From NCBI GenBank assembly GCA_023078685.1, contig JALGAS010000006.1, positions 248,001-312,000 on the forward strand: a DNA stretch of 64,000 nucleotides. Reading direction: 5' to 3'. Positions 42,804-53,697 of this stretch are shown in pieces. Below the pieces are notes generated by a model. The model was not told the DNA's origin, did no database searches, and saw nothing but the letters and a program-made list of their open reading frames with translations. Source of the stretch: Neopestalotiopsis rosae (Eukaryota; Ascomycota; Sordariomycetes; Amphisphaeriales; Sporocadaceae). The translations under genes were made by a program, and so were the position numbers. Each line of letters starts with the position of its first letter. Within the stretch, counting starts at the first letter, position 1.

Positions 42804-45066
42804 ATGACATCTGCCAATCTTGTACCAGTCACAATGAGCGACACCACGAGTCCCCTGTCTAACCATACCGATTCCAGATCGCCTCTGCAGTCCCAACGTC
42901 CCCCGAAAAGGAGACGCACCAGTTCCCACACTCATGGGACGCAGGAAAGGGGGCTCATGAGAAACGGAGGCGAGTCCGGACAGCCTCGTTTTATCGGCAG
43001 TGGGAGCGGTATACACTTTATACGCACAGTGTATGATGTGCTATCTCGCAGCGCAGCCGGAACGCGCAAGATCAACAGAAATCAGATGAGAGGAGATCTT
43101 GTTCCGGGAGAAGATGACCAGCTGGTTGATTCGGCTTCAGAGATTGTCGTTGCAACTCCTGGAACGAGAGCGAGCGCTCCATTCTGGCGCCCGGAAGAAA
43201 TCATCGACGATGGAGCACCCGGAGCGCCGCCCATCAATTTTGAAAATTTGACCCGCTGGACTCAAAGCTATTTCGCGAACTGGCACCCTGCGTTTCCCTT
43301 TCTCCATGGACCAGAGGTCTTGGAAATCTTCGAAAAGGCTGCCACGACGGGTATTGCTAGTGTCACGGAAGCCGAAGCAACCATGATTCGCGCGCTGCTC
43401 TCCATATCTTTGGCCGATTCGCGCCAGATACTACCTAGTCACATGCAAGAGGCGATACCGTCTAATTGGGTGTTTCTCGATCAAAGACAGATCGCCTCAA
43501 GCTTGGTATTCGCTTTGGAATGTCCCGCGACGCTCAAGAACATTCAGGCGGCCGTCTGCGTTCAGCTGTTTCTCGTATCAATGTTGCGCTACAATATGGC
43601 GTCGAGATTAGGCGGAATTATCGTCAGAATGGCGTTTCACCTCGGTCTTTACCGATGCCCTGCTCGGTACACGAATTTCAGCCCCCATGAAGCTGCTATG
43701 CGAAAGAGAATATGGTGGTCGATATACTGTCTTGAAAGAATAATTTGCCAGGCATTTGGACACCCGTTAGGGATAAGCGACGACGATGTTGATGTATGCC
43801 TGCCGTCCGTCGAAATTCACGGAGATACTGCGGCAAGCGGTGTCTCTGATGAGAGTTCAGAGGGTGAGGAAAAGCTAAGCATCACATACTGATCCCGGCT
43901 GACAATCAATAGTTGACCCGCTCCTATTTTTGACTCTACATGCTAAACACGCACGACTACGAGGCCTCATTTTGGAGCTTCGTCACAAGTCTATAGCTAT
44001 TCGCTATGACACTACGGAACGGGCGATGTTGGTACAATCCGAACTGTTAAGATGGGTAAACGATGTTCACGACAGGACAGCCGATCGTGTCGAAATTGAA
44101 AGCTCGGGGATGAAACACATCATCTCTCCTATATCTCGGTCTCAGAGAACATTGTTAAGCCTCATGTACCACGAGTCCGTTATCACGCTCAACCGACCTC
44201 TCCTCGCCTCCGAAACAAAGAGCCCGGCATCACAAGCTGCATTTCAAGCATGTGTTAGCGCTTCACGCTCTATCTTGGATACGATCATCATGATGGGCCA
44301 GCATGAGGATGGGAATTCATTGAACAACATCTGTGTCTGGCCTCTCCAGACTTGGTCGGTTTGGATGAGCTCATTCATTTTGGCCTATGCGGCTCTTCAA
44401 GGGGAAACGACAGTATCTTCAGCCCATAAGTGAGTATTACTCTAAAGAGGCGAAATTCAGATTGTATATTGACAAGTAGCCAGATATGCCAAGAAGGCGC
44501 TCTACATACTCAAGCAGCTTACTGCTCGAGGGACATCTTGGCCGGAATCTTGTGCCCATGGTGTAGAATATCTGGTTTCTGCTCTGCAGGTGAACCAAGA
44601 AGGCCCAGGTCACCAAATCACTGACACCGCATTATTGTCCACTAGGATAAGCGGGCGGCGACAGGGTTCGGGGTCAGCTGATCCAAACAGCAATGCTCAG
44701 GTTCAAGACAGCAGCAGCACACAAGACTCGAGATCTATGGGCTCCGATTCAACTCTAAGAAATTTCGCGTCTAATTCTGCTGGGTGAGTTCGGCCCAGTC
44801 CAAGACTTCTCTGATTCATTTACTAATCACAGCGCGATCCTAGTCTTTCTCAAGTCTTCATGACCGACGACGTTCGGGCGCGGACACCGTTTGATGCACA
44901 ACCGTGGAAGCAAAGTCTAGACCAGATGTTCGCACCCGACGGCGTTTCGTCCATGGACACGTATGGCCAAGGTCAAGAATGGTTTGATCCCATGGGAGTT
45001 CTAGACTTTTCGAATTTCACCCAGTTTGGAAGCACGGATACGCCTTTCGAGTTCAGCTTTTATTGA
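42804..45066 (+). CDS. Fungal-specific transcription factor domain protein (no zinc cluster visible)
   Basis: 699 aa. Exons: 42804-43863, 43913-44429, 44484-44783, 44844-45066; introns 49, 54, 60 nt. Start at 42804, or Met-11 at 42834. The N-terminus has a basic patch PPKRRRT and then PRFIGSGSGIHFIRTVYDVLSRS, the usual linker found after the Zn2Cys6 motif. The fungal_trans domain (PF04082-like) covers about residues 150-400, with YFANWHPAFPFLHGPEV, LGGIIVRMAFHLGLYRCPARY and RKRIWWSIYCLERI. The C-terminus is Ser/Gln-rich and acidic/aromatic (EWFDPMGVLDFSNF), like an activation domain. Splicing 44590-44645 was rejected because it breaks frame. The missing DNA-binding motif means it either lost it, acts as a cofactor, or has an unrecognised upstream exon. 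Confidence 0.82.
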
Positions 45067-47102
45067 GCGAAATGTGCATTTTTTTTGTCACAATGGAAGG
45101 ACTAAGCTGAGGCCGTGGACATGTTACTGAGAGTCTAGAACATTGTCCTGTTGCGTTCCAAAACTCCGCAGTAAAAGTGGGATGGGGGCATAGCGGTCAC
45201 TTATGCGCATTGGAAAAGTCTGCTCTGGTTTGCCAAGAGTCCGTGACTGCGATTTAGCCAGGGTCGCTTCAAGTTGCATGGTGCGGCGTGTAAGTCCGAG
45301 TTCTCTTGCTCGTCCGTGAATATCAAGGCACCAAGGGAGACAAAACCCCGGACTTGACATACTCCGCCCCACCCAGACAGGGTTGCTGGACTTGCTTCAG
45401 TCCGGGCTTCCTCGGCTTATAGTTCTATACGCCAGGTCTCCAAATAGCCCGCTGCGACCAACCATTGCCGTGCACTAAAGACTCGCTCGCGTCAGCCACC
45501 TGATGCTTGGTTTAAAACACCTTTGACTACGAAGAACAAACCGACACCTTGTGCTGTCAACAGACAGTAGATTGTCAGGCACATGACTAGCTGGAAATAC
45601 GATCACGAGAGTGTATCGCTGTTTTCCTTCTCCCCTTTTCTAATATCATATCTTTCATCTTTTGGTTTTAATACTAGAAGAAGATGGGAGAGACGAAAAG
45701 AGTTCTGGAGGGAAATGATCAGAAACGTTCGGAAGCAGGCTGTGCAAAGAGACTTTGGCTTGCTCACTATATGAAAACTGTTTGCACTAACATCTAGCAA
45801 GTAATATAGCGATGATTGCCTTCCTCATACACAGTGAGGACGTTTCCTCGCTGCAGTGCTGCGTGCATCAAAAAGACGACTTGAAGACACGAATTCGAGT
45901 AGACTGTATTTAAGTCTATGGCTGCTATTTCAAGACACTCAGAAAATCTGTGCGTTGTTTTCTATAACCCTAGAGCAGTCATCACTCGATATCATAAGAA
46001 CACTGCTAGACCCAGTGTTCATTAGGAAACTATGTATTGTGTGATTCCAAGTAGTCCCGCAGCTGTATGAATAAAGGTAGACATAAATCATTGACTATGT
46101 GGTTTTCAGCTTACGCGACTCGAGTCTGTCTCAAAGGAGTGATAAGCGTGAATTCAGGGTACACAAGCGCGACGACCGTGCTGCCTTCCAGCCCGACATT
46201 GTAGCGGGGAAAGGCCTAGAACTGACCACTAAATGTTCTTACATAGTGGGTAGCAAAGATTGTGGGGTTGAAGTGACACTACAGGTTTGGCAGCAGACAA
46301 GCAAAAGCGCATGAACCAGTTTCGGCTGAACCGTAGGCTTGGATACTCTCTCTTCGGATGAAGAATCAATTACATGCCAAGACGCGATGCCTTCACGTAC
46401 TCATTGTAGTGAATATGCTCGGCCTTGAGCAAGTCCTGGGGAACCAGTATACTGTAGTCGTCAGCTCCGGAAAACCAACTCAAGACCGTTAGAATCAGCT
46501 TGGCGATGCCCGCCATAGAGTCATTGGCCTTGATTCCATTTAGTGGCCAACTACCAACTCCCCAGATAACGCAGCGCTATACGCTATGGTGCAAGCGAGT
46601 TACCGGAGACCTGGTTCGCGCCAAGCCCCTCCCCCGCAAACGCCTAGAGCTGAACTGCGCTGCTCATTGGTTTCCAGTGCCCCGGCTTACCACATATGAC
46701 CTGATTACAGCTGGGTGCAATGGGTTTAATGGGCAGTTTTTGCACTCTTGCCCACTCTATCGCTCGCGATATCCATGATTCTTACTCTCTATCCCACCTG
46801 ACCGCTTGACTATAAGTCGAATATGCGGAGGTGTCTTTGTCCGTTGTTTGCTTTCTCTCTTCCCCATGGGGTTGCGAGTCTGGGGGAGATGGAGTAGCTA
46901 GATGGGCCCATCGGCGAAGTATGAAAAGGGCTCTTCTTCGCAACTAAAACAAACTTCTGTCGATCCAAGCTCGCTCAGTCTCTTCTAAGCTAAGCTAAGC
47001 TCACCTGCCCCGACTTGCGACAATCGGTCTTATGAGAATAAGATTGATCTGACTCCTGAACTGAATCTTCCCCCTCGCGACAACAAACATCAACCCGCAA
47101 TC
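45067..47102. other. Intergenic, 2.0 kb
   Basis: No gene supported. A minus-strand ORF at 45124-45372 was considered and not accepted. An inverted pair CCCGGACT/AGTCCGGG lies at about 45347-45405, and a short GCTAA tandem (aagctaagctaagctc) at about 46987-47002. Upstream flank of the MFS gene. Confidence 0.45.
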
Positions 47103-48742
47103 ATGACTGATGTCCAGTCCGTCGTGCCCGGCACAGATGCCAAAACTGGCAAGCCGACAAGCCAGCAAATCGAGACCATTTACGATGATGAGAAATACCC
47201 CGACGAAAAGGCAGTCAACACGGATTACTCGGGCGCCACCAAGAAAACCGACCCCGCGGAGATCAAGTTGGTCAAGAAATTGGACTATAGAATCATGCCC
47301 ATTCTTTGGGCCATGTATTTCATGAATTATGTGAGTTTCAAAATGGACAGGCTGAATTTGGTGACTGAGTGCTAATTGTCGCACAGCTGGATCGCAATGC
47401 CATTGCCAATGCCCGCCTGAACAATTTGGAGAAGGACCTCGGTCTGGTCGGCTCTCAGTACAATACTTGTATCTCGATCTTGTTTGTTGGGTATGTATGA
47501 ATGCTGGAAATAGATGCAACATACCATTGACCCGGCTTTTAGATATCTGCTCATGCAGATTCCATCCAACATGTTGATGTCGTCTGGAAAGATTCGTCCT
47601 TCTTGGTACATGTGCTCTTGCATGGCCTGCTGGGCACTTGTGTCCGCCTTGACTGCCATTGTACACAACTACACAGGTCAGTCGCATGAAGCACACTTCT
47701 CACTCGCCTCTGAGAATGCTGACATCAATTCAAAGGTCTCGTTGTGGTTCGATTCTTCTTGGGTATCGCCGAAGCGCCCTTCTACCCTGGCGCGCTTTAT
47801 CTGCTCTCCATCTTCTACACTCGAAAGGAGATTGCGACCAGAATCTCGATTCTATACTCGGGAAATATCTTTGCCACTGCATTTGCTGGTTTGATCGCAG
47901 CAGCTACCTTTTCGACCCTCGACGGCGCGCACGGTCTTGCTGGATGGAAATGGCTGTTCATCATTGAGGGTGTCGTCACTTTTGGCGTCGCTGGCATCGG
48001 CATCATGATGCTTCCCGACTCGCCGCTCACCACCTCTTGGCTGACCCCGGAAGAGCGACAGCTGGCCCACGACCGCATGGTCCGCGATACCGTCGGCAGC
48101 GAGTCCAGCAAAGGCACCAGGGCCGGATTCTTCCAAGCCATCAAGGACCCCAAGCTATATCTCTTGTGCTTCATGCAAAACATGCACCTGTCGGCTTGCT
48201 CCTTCAACAACTTCTTCCCCACCGTGGTCGGCAGCTTGGGGTTCCAGACCACCATCACCCTGGTCCTCACCTGCCCGCCCTACCTGGTCTCCGGCATCGT
48301 CGGGTGTCTCGTCGGCTGGACCTCGGGCCGCTACAACGAGCGCACCTGGCACATCACGCTGAGCATGGGCGCGGCCCTCGCGGGCTTCATCATCAGCTGC
48401 GCCACGCTCAACACGGGCGCCCGCTACCTGGCCTGCTTCCTCTTCGCCAGCGGCGCCTACGCCGTCAACTCGGTCATCCTGGGCTGGGTGTCGGCGACCC
48501 TGGGCCAGACCCCGGAGAAGAAGGCCGTCTCGCTGTCCATTGTCAACGTCGTCGCCAACGCCTCGTACATTTACACGGCCTACCTGTACCCCAAGAGCGA
48601 CGGCCCCCGCTACCTCATTGCCATGTCCAGCAACTGCGCTTTTGCGTTCATGACCATTGCCTCGGCTTGGATTCTGAGGTTTTGGTTGATTAGGATTAAC
48701 AAGTCGACTGCGAGGGACGGACAGCTGCAGTTTGCGTACTAG
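47103..48742 (+). CDS. MFS transporter, anion:cation symporter (ACS/Dal5-like) family
   Basis: 490 aa. Exons: 47103-47330, 47387-47490, 47543-47676, 47736-48742; introns 56, 52, 59 nt. After a ~60-residue cytosolic head, KLDYRIMPILWAMYFMNYLDRNAIANARL is the ACS-family TM1 and loop, followed by GSQYNTCISILFVGYLLMQIPSNM and GIAEAPFYPGALYLLS. The second half has TWHITLSMGAALAGF and a long hydrophobic series ending in a short basic tail. ACS carriers import carboxylates such as allantoate, nicotinate, pantothenate or sugar acids. It converges on a GH79 glycosidase with only 97 nt between the stops; uptake of a released uronic acid is an inference from that pairing. Confidence 0.92.
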
Positions 48743-48839
48743 ACCAGGCAGGCGACGGCCGTATCTGCAGGACAACTGTGAGTACATGGGTATATACGAA
48801 CTAGCACAAGACTATATAATAGTCTTGAACGAATGGATT

Positions 48840-50556
48840 CTACGGACCGTTGATAAAGACAATCACGGCTTCACTATTCAACACATTGACAGTCGCGATC
48901 CCATTCGTGACATTGACCATCTCCGTGACCGGACTTCCCGTTGTGTAGTGACCCTTGCCATAATCCAGCGCGTAGCTCCACTGCTCGCCGGCCCAGCTGA
49001 CATTGTGCGTCGGTCCAGCATAGTCAAAACCCTGCGCCGCGGCCCCGAGGTCGGCGTGTAGTCGCTGGAACGTAACCGAGGCCACGTCTGCGGGTAGGGT
49101 AATGTTGAAATCTTCGCTCCCTCGTTCCCCATTGCCCAGAGTCCCGTTGTAGAGCCGCAAATTGACGAGCGCGAGCCTCTGCAGGGCACCAGATGCGTCG
49201 TCGTACGCCGCATACGCGCTGAGATACGGGTGGTCGTCCCCAAGACCAATCTCATGCACCGCCGTGTCGCCCTTGATGCCGATAAAGTCGGCGACGTAGG
49301 CGGCCGCGGGGAAAGGGGCCCGGACCTGCGGGCCCGTGTTGGTGTCGGCGGCCGAGTCGTCGGGGACCCAGAACTGGCGGCTGGCCGAGGGCCGCCCCGC
49401 GAGGTTGTTGACGCGCGCCACGCCGCGGGTCATGCAGAGGAGGTTGAAGTCGACGGCCCAGAGGGCGTAGCCGAAGCCGCTCTGGAACTGCGGCGGGGCG
49501 CCGCCCAGGACGGCGGCGTCTTCGTCAATATAGTACGGCAGGCCCAGGGCCTTTGAGGCCGCGATGCTTTCCGAGTAGTTGGCGAGGCGCTCAGAGATGC
49601 GGTAGTGGTTCAGCATTGTTGCTGTGCACCGTGTGAGTATGTAAAGTGAATTTCTCTTGACTTTTTGGCATACCTTGCATGGTGGCATCGTTCCATGTTT
49701 GAGGCGGCTTGACCTGGTAGTAATGCTCGGCCGTGTTCTTGAGCAGGCCGTTGTTGTCCATTCCAGCATTCAGTACGTCCGCACTGAAGAATGTGTCAGT
49801 CGACAGTCCGGAAAGAGGAAAACAAGGAGAGGCAAAATATGAAACTTTGTATGGAAAGGGAAAGAATGAAAAGAAAAGCACTACTCACACCTTCCACTTG
49901 CTCCCAGTCCCCGCATTCTCGCTTGCAGTGTTTCCAGCCTCAAATATCTTCTGCGCATCACCCGTGAGATTCAGAGCATCGATAATCGCCGCCTGAATCT
50001 GCAGCGCATCGTCGACATATTTCTCCGCCGTGGCATCATACCACTCGGGTTCATTGCCCAGAGCAATAGCATCAACCCGGTCGGCGCCGACATTCTCCCA
50101 GGCCTGCGTCACGTAGGCGAGAGTCATGGTCAGGTTGACCGTGGCGTTGAGCGGAGCCTGTATATTGATCTTGGCGCTCTGAAAGCTCTGAAAGCCTGCA
50201 AAGAAGGACGGCCCCAGACTGTAGTAGGCATCGCTGCCGGCCGGGCAGTCGCTGTCGTCGCGCTCGATGCAGATCTTGTCTTCGGTCTGTGATGGATCGT
50301 ACGAGAACTTGTCGCCACTCGTGCCTCCTACGCGAAGAATTGGTGGAGCGCCCATGCGCGTGGCAATGGACGCAATGAGGTTGTCGGAGAACTCATTTGC
50401 ATAGTTGTTGAGAAAAGCGTTCTCGATGCCAAAGCCTACAAAGTCCTTGGGGACTATGGGCGCATCATCAGGCCTTGTATCTTCAGGGTCAATTGAAATT
50501 CCCCGTGCCGCCGTGCTCAGGAGGGAAAATAACAGGTACAGTTTTGAGTGATGCAT
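48840..50556 (-). CDS. Secreted glycoside hydrolase family 79 (beta-glucuronidase-like)
   Basis: 519 aa. Minus-strand exons: 50556-49889, 49783-49674, 49621-48840 (introns 105 and 52 nt, phases 2 and 1). The N-terminus MHHSKLYLLFSLLSTAARG is a signal peptide. Motifs: FGIENAFLNNYA, PILRVGGTSGDKFSYDP, and IALGNEPEWY, whose Asn-Glu pair is the clan GH-A acid/base. The nucleophile Glu is probably in the YYIDEDAAVLGG segment, where family members usually have a Glu just before VLGG. The C-terminal beta-domain (GH79C) runs to VIVFINGP. Several N-x-S/T sites fit secretion. GH79 enzymes remove glucuronic acid from arabinogalactan or heparan-like chains. It converges with the ACS transporter. Confidence 0.9.
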
Positions 50557-51489
50557 TTTGGTGAGTTCCCAAAGTCAGCTGGCTCAGGGATTTGCATTTC
50601 GACGGATTTGAAGGTTATAGCATATTTATAGCGCTAAACTTGGTCAGATTGATTGACCAGTCAAATGAGACCGAGCCCTATAAAAGGAGCCAAGCTTGGC
50701 CCGTCTTAGGTGGCCGCAGGAGTAAGGCTAAGGCGTGGTAAATGTGCTGGGTATAAGGGAGTCTAGTGCTTACATACAACAGGTTTGCGGGTCTCGGTCG
50801 CTGTGTTGTATGATTGGCGTGCCCTCCCATCTGAACAGTGTCAGTCTTTTTTTTTTATGGGTAAAGATCAGCTGTATTGATCAGTCAGTCAGAAAAATAA
50901 TTTCTTGGCATCAGAGTCAAATTATGTGAGATGAGATGCTTGATTCTGGGGACTGATCTCCTGCGTAGACCAATATCTACATGCGACTCTAAGAGTGTAA
51001 AAGGTTCAATGTTACGGCAGGTCAGGTGATCTCGGTCCACCAAGGGCGACAGTGTCAACATGCATCCTGTGACGTTCTCTGCCAACCCCTTGAAGCCTTG
51101 CTCTATAAATAGATGGAACCGGAACTCATTGGCCTCTTGATTCATGGTGGGCGACTCGCTCTCTTTGTACAAGGGTCTGTAGCCCCCAAAGGTGAGCTGT
51201 TGAAGGTCAAATTGCGGGTAAACACGATCCGTCAATCTCCAGCCGTAGATACAGGGAGCCCCTGTTGTCTTACTTGATGTCGATGAACAGTAGGATTTGG
51301 CACCGCCCACTTTCAGCTAGGTAAGTGCGAGCACGGAATGCGAACATGATCCGATTTTATAATGAGCGGCACGAGAGGATCAATTGCCTTATGCTCCGAA
51401 GGCCGAATTAAGAACCACTCATAGTTGGTATCATGCACTCTCATTGACGACGATTTATGCTATGCAAGTGATAACTACAAGGTGCCAAC
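50557..51489. other. Intergenic, 0.93 kb
   Basis: GH79 promoter and aldehyde dehydrogenase 3' flank (both minus strand). A TATA-like ATATTTATAG lies at about 50623. The ORF 50885-51310 (minus) has no recognisable domain. Confidence 0.5.
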
Positions 51490-53150
51490 TCAAGAGTCCA
51501 GTCCTCCAATAGTGATGCTCTTGACATTCTGGTACTCTGCCAATCCGTACAGACTGCCCTCTTTACCGTACCCGCTCTCCTTGACACCTCCAAACGGCGC
51601 CTCGGCCGCGCTGATCTTGCCCGTGTTGGCGCCCACCATGCCGACCTGTAGGCGCGACGCGACGCGCATGATGCGCGCATAGTCGCGCGAGAAGAAGTAG
51701 CCTGCCAGGCCAAACTCGGTGTCGTTGGCCAGGCGCACGGCGTCGTCCTCGGTGTCGAACTCGAACACGGGCGCCAAGGGACCAAAAGTCTCGTCCCGGC
51801 TCACAATCATGTCCGGGGTCGCGCCCGAGATGACGGTGGGCGCGAAGTAGTAGCCCGGAAGGTCCGCCGGGGCCTTGCCGCCCACCTCGATCTTTCCGCC
51901 CTTGGCCAGGGCGTCGTCAATGTGCTCTTGTACCTTCTTGACGGCGGCCTGGTTCACGAGCGGCCCCTGCGTCGTCGCCGGGTCGCTCCCGGGGCCCATC
52001 TTGAGCGCCGACACCTTGGCCACGAGCTTGGCCGTGAACTCCTTGGCGACGCTCCTCTGCACGTAGAGGCGGTTGGCGCAGACGCACGTCTGGCCCGAGC
52101 AGCGGAACTTGCAAAACATGGCGCCCTCCACGGCGGCGTCGAGGTCGGCGTCGGCAAAGACGATAAAGGGCGCGTTGCCGCCGAGCTCCAGGCTGATCTT
52201 CTTGAGGGTGCCGCTCGCGAGCTTGGCCAGCATCTTGCCCACGCCCGTGGAGCCCGTGAAGGAGATCTTCTTGACCAGGGGGTTGGTGGCCAGCTCCGTC
52301 GCCGCCTGCCGGTCCTTGGTGGGGCACACCTGGATCAGGCTGGGCGGGAACCCGGCCTCGACGGCGAGCTTGGTCAGCGCCAGGCAGGTAAAGGGCGTCT
52401 CGCTGGGCGGCTTGATGACGACGGAGCAGCCGGCCGCCAGGGCGGGCGCCACCTTGCGCGTGATCATGGCCGCGGGGAAGTTCCACGGCGTGATGATGCC
52501 GCAGACGCCCACCGGCTCGCGCACCGTCATGAGCGTCGTGTGCGGCATAGATGATGGAATGGTGACGCCGTAGGATCTGGTGGCCTCTTCGGCGAACCAG
52601 GCGATGAAGCTGGCGGCGTAGGCCGTCTCGCCTCTGGCTTCACCCATGGTCTTGCCGTTTTCGAGGCTGAGAATGGTGGCGACTTGAGAAAGATTAAAGT
52701 TTTAGTTTTGGCCTGTGTGAATTGACTTTGATCTTCCATCACTTACTGTCTTCTTGGTTCGCCATGATGAGTTCATACCATTTTCTTAGCAGTGAACCGC
52801 GTGCGGCAGCTGTGGTATTTGCAAAATATGTGTCCCCAGCTTTGCTAGCATCTTGAATCGCTGTTTGAAAATCTTCAAGACTACAATTGGCTACTTGGCC
52901 TAATACTGAAGCTGATGAAGGCTCTGTGGAAAGTTGTGGTCAGATTACATCCCCTGGTGAGGGTAAGGGGCATGATATACCATAAACGTCAAACTTTGCA
53001 TCTTTAGACAACCATTTTCCAGAGATAAATGCGTCTGTAATAAACAGACTTGAGTCCGTGAGCTAGATTCCATCAGTCAGATGCGAAAAGCCAGATGGAA
53101 AACAAAGTATGGTTTGTACTTACCTTGGACTGCACGTTTGTCGAAGCCAT
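51490..53150 (-). CDS. Succinate-semialdehyde dehydrogenase-type aldehyde dehydrogenase
   Basis: NAD(P)-dependent ALDH of 492 aa, the usual GabD/Uga2 size. Minus-strand exons: 53150-53124, 53062-52981, 52923-52747, 52682-51490; introns 61, 57, 64 nt. Motifs: CGIITPWNFPAAMITRKVAPALAAG, the NAD site FTGSTGVGKML, SLELGGNAPFIVF with the general-base Glu, the active-site Cys in RCSGQTCVCANR, DETFGPLAPVFEF, and the C-terminal PFGGVKESGYGKEG. The second Cys two residues after the nucleophile (CVC) matches the redox-regulated pair of SSADHs. The first exon (MASTNVQSK) has no clear mitochondrial presequence. Role: oxidation of succinate semialdehyde from GABA, or of related semialdehydes. The GC-rich third position explains long antisense ORFs here. 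Confidence 0.93.
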
Positions 53151-53697
53151 TTTGAGTATTTCTTGACTATGTTTACTTGATTGTTCTGAGGTTCCCTCGA
53201 GATTCAGTCCTGTAACATTTCACTTTTGTATGGTCTTGAGTATGATGTTTCGTAATGTTTGGGAATCTCACTGTCTGTAATGAGTATATGAAATCCGCAG
53301 CCAACGATCTTGGCACCTTGGCTAGTGTCAATCCCGAAACGGAAATCCCAAGCCGTCCCCGCCCGGAAGTCTGGAGAGTCCGGGGGCCGGGAGAGCTACA
53401 TCTTCGGAATTGGCTCCCGAATACTCCAGGAACTGGAAATCATGCTAGCTCCGCAAAGCTGCCAGAATAGTGTATGGTCTTGGTAACAAGACAAATATAC
53501 CCTTCTTCTGTGCCAAAACATCTAGTCAATGTACTAGAGTACGCCACGGTCATCAGCTGAGGGAACAGGCAACTATCTTGGCGCCATGAAAAGAGCGACA
53601 TTATCGGTAAGCAAGGATGTCTGGATCGCAGTCTTTTACCCACACAAGGTCGGCATTGAATACAACTCATAGGAACGGCAGTTTCGGATCAATTATT
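53151..53697. other. Intergenic, 0.55 kb
   Basis: Upstream of the aldehyde dehydrogenase and downstream of the Zn2Cys6 regulator (both minus). No gene seen. Confidence 0.5.

Noticed and set aside
44590..44645. Possible intron (GTGAAC..ACTAG) in the 42804 regulator
   Set aside because: Its 56-nt length would shift the frame and hit a stop; keeping the segment stays open.
45124..45372. Minus-strand ORF downstream of the regulator
   Set aside because: Starts with GTG, has no domain and no supporting splice context.
47001..47696. 231-aa minus ORF at the 5' end of the ACS transporter
   Set aside because: Overlaps four well-defined exons on the + strand; no domain.
51922..52554. 210-aa + ORF opposite the aldehyde dehydrogenase
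   Set aside because: GC-driven shadow; repetitive Arg/Gly/Leu content.
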